Assembly: GCA_946545035.1 (NCBI GenBank) | Contig: CAMNND010000044.1 | Location: forward strand, 1-7,966 | Source: an uncultured Clostridium sp. | GTDB taxonomy: Bacteria > Bacillota > Clostridia > TANB77 > CAG-508 | Direction: 5' to 3' | DNA length: 7,966 nt | Shown: positions 1-3,934 of the stretch, piece after piece | How the letters are laid out: the number at the start of each line of letters is the position of its first letter | Position numbering within the stretch: the first letter of the stretch is position 1 | Position numbers and translations under genes: made by a program | Notes under the pieces: generated by a model | Databases searched by the model: none | What the model was told of the DNA's origin: nothing | The model's input: only the letters and a program-made list of their open reading frames with translations

Positions 1-72
1 CCAATGAATAACTGCAAGACAAAAAAGCCAGATGAATCAATGTGTAGTAGTTATATAAACCATAGTTTATAG
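1..72 (+). CDS. Possible 3' end of an upstream gene
   Basis: Frame 1 is open from the first base to a TAG at 70-72, while the other two forward frames stop almost at once. The 23 encoded residues are polar (they include NNCKTKKPDES and end in NHSL) and belong to no family I recognise. The stop lies five bases before a good intrinsic terminator, which is where a gene end would be expected. The stretch is too short to test for coding bias and the frame could be open by chance. Confidence 0.3.
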   Translation, partial: PMNNCKTKKPDESMCSSYINHSL

Positions 73-77
73 TGTAA

Positions 78-117
78 AAAAAGCAATGTTTTCCATTAGA
101 ATTACATTGCTTTTTAT
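78..117 (+). terminator. Intrinsic terminator upstream of fba
   Basis: Bases 83-88 (GCAATG) pair with 105-110 (CATTGC). The stem extends through an A-run (78-82) pairing with a T-run (111-115), around a loop of about 16 bases. The A-run/T-run symmetry would allow termination on both strands. It insulates fba from whatever lies upstream. Confidence 0.8.
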
Positions 118-129
118 AATTTAATTCTC

Positions 130-158
130 TTGACTTTATATAGAATTAGCAATAAAAT
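130..158 (+). promoter_or_regulatory. Probable sigma-A promoter of fba
   Basis: TTGACT at 130-135 is followed after 17 bases by TAAAAT at 153-158, a good match to the vegetative consensus. It would start transcription near 165. A second hexamer, TATAAT, lies at 169-174 but has no good -35 box at the right distance. Confidence 0.6.
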
Positions 159-174
159 GACCATAGTTTATAAT

Positions 175-193
175 AGCTCTAAGATATAGAGCT
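175..193 (+). promoter_or_regulatory. Small hairpin in the fba 5' leader
   Basis: AGCTCT (175-180) and AGAGCT (188-193) form a six-pair stem with a seven-base loop. It would lie near the 5' end of the mRNA if transcription starts near 165, seven bases before the Shine-Dalgarno core AAAGGAGG (200-207). Such a stem may stabilise the message. Nothing shows that it is regulatory. Confidence 0.3.
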
Positions 194-214
194 TTAATCA
201 AAGGAGGAAATAAT

Positions 215-1144
215 ATGCCATTAGTAACGACAAAAGAAATGTTTGAAAAATCAATGAGGGAGCACTTTGCAATTGGTGCGTTTAACGTTAATAATATGGA
301 GATTATACAAGGAATTGTTGATGCAGCTGCTAAGCAAAATTCACCAGTTATATTACAAGCATCATCAAGTGCTATAAAATATGCAAGAATACCATATTTA
401 ATGAAGATGGTAGAAGCAGCTTTAGAGGAACATGATATTCCAGTTGCTTTACATTTAGATCATGGTCCAGATTTTGAAACCTGTAAAATGTGTATTGATA
501 GTGGATTTACATCTGTTATGATAGATGGTTCTAAATATGATTTTGAGGAGAATGTAGCTTTAACCAAACAAGTTGTTGATTATGCACACGCTCATGGAGT
601 AGTTGTTGAAGCTGAACTTGGTAAGTTAGCAGGAATTGAAGATGATGTTAATGTTGCAGATAGTGATGCTATGTATACAGATCCAGAGCAAGCAAGAGAA
701 TTTGTTGAAAGAACAGGTTGTGATTCACTAGCTATTGCCATTGGAACAAGCCACGGTGCGTATAAATTTAAAGGAGAGGCTAAGTTAAGATTTGATATTT
801 TAGCTAAGATAAAAGAATTAATACCAAATACTCCGATTGTATTACATGGTGCTTCAACTGTTATACCAGAATTAGTTGAAATGTGTAACACATATGGCGG
901 AAATATACCAGGCGCTAAAGGTGTTCCAGATGAAATGTTACATGAGGCAAGTTTATCTGGAGTATCAAAAATAAATGTAGATACAGATTTGAGACTTGCT
1001 ATGACAGGTGCAATTAGAAAAGTATTTGCAGAAGATCCATCTGCATTTGATCCACGTAAGTATTTAACTCCAGCTAGAGCTTTAGTTGAGGAAACAGTAG
1101 AGCATAAAATAAGAGATGTTTTTGGTTCATCTAATAAAGCTTAA
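215..1144 (+). CDS. fba: Class II fructose-1,6-bisphosphate aldolase
   Basis: A cytoplasmic, zinc-dependent enzyme that cleaves fructose 1,6-bisphosphate to dihydroxyacetone phosphate and glyceraldehyde 3-phosphate, in glycolysis and its reverse. The 309-residue protein has the class II hallmarks: an N-terminal FAIGAFNVNN segment (18-27), ALHLDHG (78-84) with the likely catalytic Asp82 and zinc ligand His83, VEAELG (131-136), the second zinc ligand in GTSHG (His180), the third in LHGAS (His211), and the phosphate-binding NVDTDLR (254-260). A loop at about 227-238 (YGGNIPGAKGVP) makes it longer than Bacillus FbaA and more like the roughly 310-residue clostridial and Thermotoga enzymes. The start is fixed by AAAGGAGG seven bases upstream. 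smpB follows 46 bases later with no terminator between, so the two may be co-transcribed. Family assignment is secure; some relatives act on tagatose or sedoheptulose bisphosphates, so substrate range is inferred. Confidence 0.95.
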   Translation: MPLVTTKEMFEKSMREHFAIGAFNVNNMEIIQGIVDAAAKQNSPVILQASSSAIKYARIPYLMKMVEAALEEHDIPVALHLDHGPDFETCKMCIDSGFTSVMIDGSKYDFEENVALTKQVVDYAHAHGVVVEAELGKLAGIEDDVNVADSDAMYTDPEQAREFVERTGCDSLAIAIGTSHGAYKFKGEAKLRFDILAKIKELIPNTPIVLHGASTVIPELVEMCNTYGGNIPGAKGVPDEMLHEASLSGVSKINVDTDLRLAMTGAIRKVFAEDPSAFDPRKYLTPARALVEETVEHKIRDVFGSSNKA

Positions 1145-1174
1145 TTATAGAGAAAAATAAGAGATTTTAATGAT

Positions 1175-1186
1175 AAAGGAAGTGAT
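1175..1186 (+). promoter_or_regulatory. Ribosome binding site that sets the smpB start
   Basis: AAAGGAAGTGAT matches the extended anti-Shine-Dalgarno complement AAAGGAGGTGAT at every position but one. Its GGAAG core (1178-1182) lies eight bases before the TTG at 1191, which favours that codon over the in-frame ATG at 1170, upstream of the site itself. Confidence 0.7.
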
Positions 1187-1190
1187 ATGT

Positions 1191-1646
1191 TTGAATAAAT
1201 TAATAGCTAAAAATCCAGAAGCTAGACGTAACTATACGATTGAAGATACTATAGAAGCAGGAATAGTTTTATCTGGAACAGAAATAAAATCTATAAGAGC
1301 AGGTAAAGTTAATTTAAAGGATAGTTATGCTGGAATAAAAGATGGTGAAGCATTTATTTATTCAATGCATATTAGTCCTTATGAGCAAGGCAATATTTTT
1401 AATAAGGATCCAATGAGAGATAGAAAGTTACTTCTAAATAAGCTTGAAATTACAAGATTATCTGTAAAAATTAAACAAAAAGGATATTCACTTATTCCAA
1501 TTAGTTTATATTTTAAGGGGGATATTGTTAAAGTTGAACTCGGAATTGGTAAAGGTAAAAAACTTTATGATAAAAGAGAAGATATTGCAAAAAAGGATGC
1601 TGAAAGAAGAATGAAACAAGCTCAAAGTGAAAAGAATAATTATTAA
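1191..1646 (+). CDS. smpB: SsrA-binding protein SmpB
   Basis: SmpB binds tmRNA and guides it into the A site of stalled ribosomes for trans-translation. Starting at the TTG the protein has 151 residues, normal for the family, and opens with NKLIAKNPEARRNY, where SmpB homologues usually begin. The diagnostic EAGIVLSGTEIKSIR block is at 22-36, followed by HISPYEQGN (60-68). The C-terminal GKGKKLYDKRED (120-131) leads into the charged tail that enters the decoding centre. An in-frame ATG at 1170 would add seven residues, but it lacks a ribosome binding site and precedes the strong one at 1175-1186. A bidirectional terminator follows directly. No ssrA (tmRNA) gene is visible nearby. Pairing with fba is not a usual smpB context, which is often rnr/vacB or ssrA. 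Confidence 0.95.
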   Translation: MNKLIAKNPEARRNYTIEDTIEAGIVLSGTEIKSIRAGKVNLKDSYAGIKDGEAFIYSMHISPYEQGNIFNKDPMRDRKLLLNKLEITRLSVKIKQKGYSLIPISLYFKGDIVKVELGIGKGKKLYDKREDIAKKDAERRMKQAQSEKNNY

Positions 1647-1649
1647 AAT

Positions 1650-1674
1650 AAAACGACTCGTTTGAGTCGTTTTT
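1650..1674 (+). terminator. Bidirectional terminator between smpB and the reverse-strand gene
   Basis: CGACTC (1654-1659) pairs with GAGTCG (1664-1669) around a GTTT loop. The stem extends through AAA/TTT pairs to 1650-1673. A T-run follows on the plus strand, and the A-rich 5' side gives T-richness on the minus strand. It therefore serves both smpB and the convergent gene ending at 1688. Confidence 0.9.
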
Positions 1675-1687
1675 ACTTATTAGATAT

Positions 1688-2077
1688 TTATTTTCTAGAT
1701 TGAGCCATGAAGTACCAAAATATAGCAACAATAGCTACAACAAGTATACCAATAACAATCCACGCCCATGTTGTTGGGTCCATAAGACTATTTGCTGCTT
1801 TTTCTGTTTCAACAGAAGTTTTTTGTGCTGTGGTCTCAGCAGCAGATTTTATGGCATCTCCTGCTTTTCCTGTCATGTCGCCCATAGCATTAGTGGCATC
1901 CTTACCTTTGGTGGTAATGTTCCTTGCACCATCTTCGATACTTTTCTCTGAATCATTTACCATATTTTTTACGCTGTTTCCAATTGATTTTAAGTTATCA
2001 TTTTCTGCAAAAGAGCAAATTGGTACAGCTAAAAGTAGCATAAGTACAATTGAAATTGAAAAAAATACTTTCTTCAT
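1688..2077 (-). CDS. Small exported protein, helical linker plus C-terminal membrane anchor
   Basis: I do not recognise a named family for this 129-residue protein. Residues 1-24 look like a signal peptide (KK, a hydrophobic core, and a plausible cut after CSFA). Residues 25-100 are a polar, proline-poor stretch rich in Ala, Lys, Asp, Asn and Thr with repeated GKAGDA/GKDATNA-like steps, predicted to be long amphipathic helices and reminiscent of LEA or YtxH-type proteins. Residues about 103-124 form one strongly hydrophobic helix followed by QSRK. The predicted topology is an extracytoplasmic helical domain held by a C-terminal anchor with its basic tail inside. Cys21 is not in a good lipobox (VPIC), so a lipoprotein is unlikely. 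The start has GGAGG (complement of 2084-2088) six bases upstream. It is a single-gene unit facing smpB. Function is unknown; an envelope or stress role would be speculation. Confidence 0.8.
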   Translation of the reverse strand: MKKVFFSISIVLMLLLAVPICSFAENDNLKSIGNSVKNMVNDSEKSIEDGARNITTKGKDATNAMGDMTGKAGDAIKSAAETTAQKTSVETEKAANSLMDPTTWAWIVIGILVVAIVAIFWYFMAQSRK

Positions 2078-2102
2078 AATAATCCTCCTTTTAAAACTAA
2101 GC

Positions 2103-2130
2103 TTAGTATGCTCTTATTTATTTTGAACAA
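2103..2130 (-). promoter_or_regulatory. Possible promoter of the reverse-strand small-protein gene
   Basis: On the minus strand TTGTTC (complement of 2125-2130) and TACTAA (complement of 2103-2108) are separated by 16 bases. The match is moderate. The perfect 10-bp palindrome CTAAGCTTAG (2097-2106) overlaps the -10 hexamer and could be an operator, but it is short. Confidence 0.4.
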
Positions 2131-2154
2131 ATAATAATATTTTATACTTTAAAA

Positions 2155-2183
2155 TTGACAAAAATTTTTTTTGATGATAATAT
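2155..2183 (+). promoter_or_regulatory. Promoter of the ilvE leader transcript
   Basis: A consensus TTGACA (2155-2160) is followed after 17 bases by TAATAT (2178-2183), placing the start of transcription near 2190. That is just ahead of the structured leader, about 137 bases before the ilvE start codon. A T-run in the spacer is typical of low-GC promoters. Confidence 0.75.
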
Positions 2184-2190
2184 AATGACC

Positions 2191-2303
2191 ATTAAGAGTA
2201 TACCTAGGGAAACCGAGCGGTATAGGAAAGCAATAGCTTTCTACACAGATTCAAGATTAAAGTCTTGTTGAGGAGTCTTATACTTTTCAACAGGACTTTT
2301 TTG
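2191..2303 (+). ncRNA. Structured cis-regulatory leader of ilvE (riboswitch/attenuator candidate)
   Basis: Several helices can be drawn. A closing helix pairs 2194-2202 with 2279-2287 (nine pairs, one G-U). Inside it CCUA (2203-2206) pairs with UAGG (2223-2226) and encloses a GG-GAAA-CC mini-hairpin (2207-2214) followed by GAGCGG. A hairpin follows, GAAAGC-AAUA-GCUUUC (2226-2241), then UACAC, then a hairpin CAAGAU-UAAA-GUCUUG (2252-2267). This last hairpin uses bases of the terminator 5' arm, so it and the terminator cannot form together. UAUACC (2199-2204) can alternatively pair with GGUAUA (2219-2224). The order CUAGGG..CCGAG, hairpin, UACAC, hairpin with an AUUAAAG loop resembles the ykkC riboswitch family without its P2 arm. 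From general knowledge, the ppGpp-binding subtype of that family controls branched-chain amino acid genes. The class and ligand are inference; that this is a regulatory leader is much firmer. I see no T-box AGGGUGGNACCGCG motif. Confidence 0.65.
2259..2303 (+). terminator. Leader terminator (attenuator) upstream of ilvE
   Basis: Bases 2260-2271 pair with 2287-2298 over twelve consecutive positions (one G-U), extendable to 2259:2299, around a 15-base loop and running into a T-run at 2297-2302. It lies between the promoter and ilvE with no gene upstream on the same transcript, so it should control readthrough into ilvE rather than end another gene. Confidence 0.85.
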
Positions 2304-2326
2304 TTTTATAGAAAGAAGGTAGATTT

Positions 2327-3391
2327 ATGGAAATTAAGATCGAATTAACTAAAAATGCTAAGGAAAAAGTTGATCCATCAACAATTGGATTTGGTACACA
2401 TTTTACGGATCATATGTTTATTATGGATTACAATAAAAAAGAAGGATGGCATAACGCTAGAATAATCCCATTTGGTAATCTTAGTTTAAATCCAGCAGCT
2501 GCAGTATTTCACTATGGTGCTGAAGTTTTTGAAGGACTAAAAGCATATCGTACACCAAATGGTGAGGTACAGTTATTCAGACCAGATTGTAATATAGATA
2601 GACTAAACGATTCTGCAGAAAGAATTACATTACCACAACTGGATAAAAAAGAAGCTTTAGAGGCATTAGAAAAATTTGTAAGCATTGAAAAAGATTGGGT
2701 TCCTGAAAAATACGGAACATCACTTTATATTAGACCATTTCTTATTGCAACAGCACCAGAGCTTGGATTACATGATATAGATGATTCTCAGTTCATAATT
2801 ATTGCTTCTCCAGTTGGTAATTATTATAAGGAGGGAATTAATCCAGTAAGTATTATGATTGAAAGCGAAGATGTAAGAGCTGTTCGTGGTGGTACTGGTT
2901 ATGCTAAATGTGGTGGTAATTATGCGGCTAGCAATAGAGCCGCAGCTAGAGCCGAACAAAAAGGTTATTCTCAAGTATTGTGGCTTGATGGTGTAGAAAG
3001 AAAATATATTGAGGAAGTTGGAAGTATGAATATCATGTTTAAAATTAATGGAAAAATTGTAACACCAAAATTAACAGGATCAGTTTTACCAGGAATAACA
3101 AGAAGATCGTGTATCCAGTTATTAAAAGACTGGGGATATGAGGTTGAAGAGCGTTTAGTTAGTGTAGATGAAATTGGAAAGGCAGCACAAGATGGAACTC
3201 TAGAGGAAGTATGGGGAACAGGAACAGCCGCAGTTGTTTCACCAGTTGGAAAACTTCAATACAAAGATAAAGACTATATCATAAATAATTTTAAAATTGG
3301 AGAAGTTACCAAAAGATTATTTGATGAATTAACAGGAATACAATGGGGATTAAAGGAAGATAAATATGGTTGGTGTGTTAAAATTAAATAG
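2327..3391 (+). CDS. ilvE: Branched-chain amino acid aminotransferase
   Basis: A cytoplasmic PLP enzyme of fold type IV that transfers the amino group between glutamate and the 2-oxo acids of leucine, isoleucine and valine: the last step of their synthesis and the first of their breakdown. The 354-residue length is that of the longer bacterial and eukaryotic-like BCAT group, not the roughly 305-residue E. coli type. Visible motifs are FHYGAEVFEGLKAY (61-74), LYIRPF (133-138), GTGYAKCGGNYAAS (189-202) with Lys194 as the probable PLP Schiff-base lysine, YIEEVGSMN (227-235) with Glu230, LPGITRRS (254-261) and WGTGTAAVVSPVG (296-308). AAGG at 2316-2319 gives a seven-base spacing to the ATG. The gene stands alone, with no other ilv or leu gene in view, and is governed by the leader and attenuator just upstream. 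Confidence 0.95.
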   Translation: MEIKIELTKNAKEKVDPSTIGFGTHFTDHMFIMDYNKKEGWHNARIIPFGNLSLNPAAAVFHYGAEVFEGLKAYRTPNGEVQLFRPDCNIDRLNDSAERITLPQLDKKEALEALEKFVSIEKDWVPEKYGTSLYIRPFLIATAPELGLHDIDDSQFIIIASPVGNYYKEGINPVSIMIESEDVRAVRGGTGYAKCGGNYAASNRAAARAEQKGYSQVLWLDGVERKYIEEVGSMNIMFKINGKIVTPKLTGSVLPGITRRSCIQLLKDWGYEVEERLVSVDEIGKAAQDGTLEEVWGTGTAAVVSPVGKLQYKDKDYIINNFKIGEVTKRLFDELTGIQWGLKEDKYGWCVKIK

Positions 3392-3469
3392 GTTAGAAAA
3401 TAACTAAAAAGAAATTAGATAGGATGATTATAAAGAAAAACGTTATATTTGCAACAAAATATAAAAAAT

Positions 3470-3508
3470 AAAATAACCAATTAAGATTTTCTTAATTGGT
3501 TATTTTGA
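3470..3508 (+). terminator. Bidirectional terminator between ilvE and the second reverse-strand gene
   Basis: Bases 3470-3485 and 3491-3506 form a 16-bp perfect stem (core AACCAATTAAG/CTTAATTGGTT) with a five-base loop. T-rich flanks are present on both strands. It serves ilvE, which ends 79 bases earlier, and the convergent gene ending at 3512. The interval 3392-3469 is AT-rich and shows no gene. Confidence 0.9.
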
Positions 3509-3511
3509 TAT

Positions 3512-3814
3512 TTATTTTTTTAATCGAGTAAAAATTGCAAGTGCAAGTAGTATTAATACAATACCAACTGCTATAAGTAGTATATTTATAACATTTGGTA
3601 TAGAAAAAATTTCGTTTTCAGCAGATGATGATGTACTAACTGTTGTTGAGATTTGACTAGATGGTTGGCTGCTTGGAGTTGCTGTTTGATTTTGTGCAGT
3701 TTCTGTTGCAGTCGCATTAGTTACTGTATTATCTGCACGTGATATAGTGCATAATCCCAAACAAGTAAATGTCAAAATAAATAATGTTAATATTACTTTA
3801 GAAAAATATTTCAT
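3512..3814 (-). CDS. Small exported protein, S/T/Q-rich linker plus C-terminal membrane anchor
   Basis: A 100-residue protein of no family I can name. Residues 1-27 form a signal peptide (MKYFSK, a hydrophobic core, and a cut likely after ISRA). Residues 28-68 are low in complexity, almost entirely Thr, Ser, Ala, Gln, Asn and Pro, as in an exposed, possibly O-glycosylated stalk. Residues about 74-95 are a transmembrane helix, followed by TRLKK. There is no LPXTG motif and no recognisable globular domain, so it is unlikely to be an enzyme. GGAGGT (complement of 3821-3826) six bases before the ATG supports the start. Like the gene at 1688-2077 it is a lone reverse-strand unit. The two share the plan signal peptide, polar segment, single helix and short basic tail, but not sequence. 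Function is unknown. Confidence 0.75.
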   Translation of the reverse strand: MKYFSKVILTLFILTFTCLGLCTISRADNTVTNATATETAQNQTATPSSQPSSQISTTVSTSSSAENEIFSIPNVINILLIAVGIVLILLALAIFTRLKK

Positions 3815-3848
3815 TCTATTACCTCCAAATTTAATTCAATAAATACAA

Positions 3849-3868
3849 TATGTTATTATAATAACATA
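3849..3868. promoter_or_regulatory. Perfect 20-bp palindrome between divergent genes (operator candidate)
   Basis: TATGTTATTA (3849-3858) is followed directly by its exact reverse complement (3859-3868). The site contains TATAAT on both strands (plus 3857-3862; minus complement of 3855-3860), so it could overlap the -10 boxes of the gene at 3512-3814 and of the acyl-CoA synthetase. Matching -35 boxes are weak on both sides (TTCAAT at 3835-3840 for the plus strand). The palindrome is seen directly; an operator role is inferred. Confidence 0.5.
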
Positions 3869-3920
3869 AAATAATAAAAAAAGTCTATATAAAATGAAAA
3901 TAATATGATAGAATCTAGAA

Positions 3921-3928
3921 AAAGGAGG
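3921..3928 (+). promoter_or_regulatory. Ribosome binding site that sets the acyl-CoA synthetase start
   Basis: AAAGGAGG lies six bases before the ATG at 3935. An in-frame ATG at 3905 is upstream of this site and has no binding site of its own. Using it would translate the Shine-Dalgarno as codons and add ten basic residues. Confidence 0.8.
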
Positions 3929-3934
3929 GCAAGA

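Noticed and set aside
2065..2077. Lipoprotein signal in the gene at 1688-2077 (Cys21 at the end of the hydrophobic core, codon at 2015-2017)
   Set aside because: The residues before the cysteine are VPI, whereas a lipobox needs Gly, Ala or Ser at -1. A normal signal peptidase I site (SFA) follows.
1700..2126. Long open frames on the plus strand opposite the small exported protein gene
   Set aside because: They lack a good ribosome binding site and coherent composition. The minus-strand frame has GGAGG, a clear signal peptide and a membrane helix, and ends at a terminator.
2191..2326. T-box leader (expected for branched-chain amino acid genes)
   Set aside because: The leader is only about 115 bases, has no AGGGUGGNACCGCG T-box sequence and no long specifier stem I.
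1645..2330. tmRNA (ssrA) gene next to smpB
   Set aside because: No tRNA-Ala-like ends or tag-peptide frame are visible. The ilvE leader is too short for tmRNA and ends in an attenuator just before ilvE.
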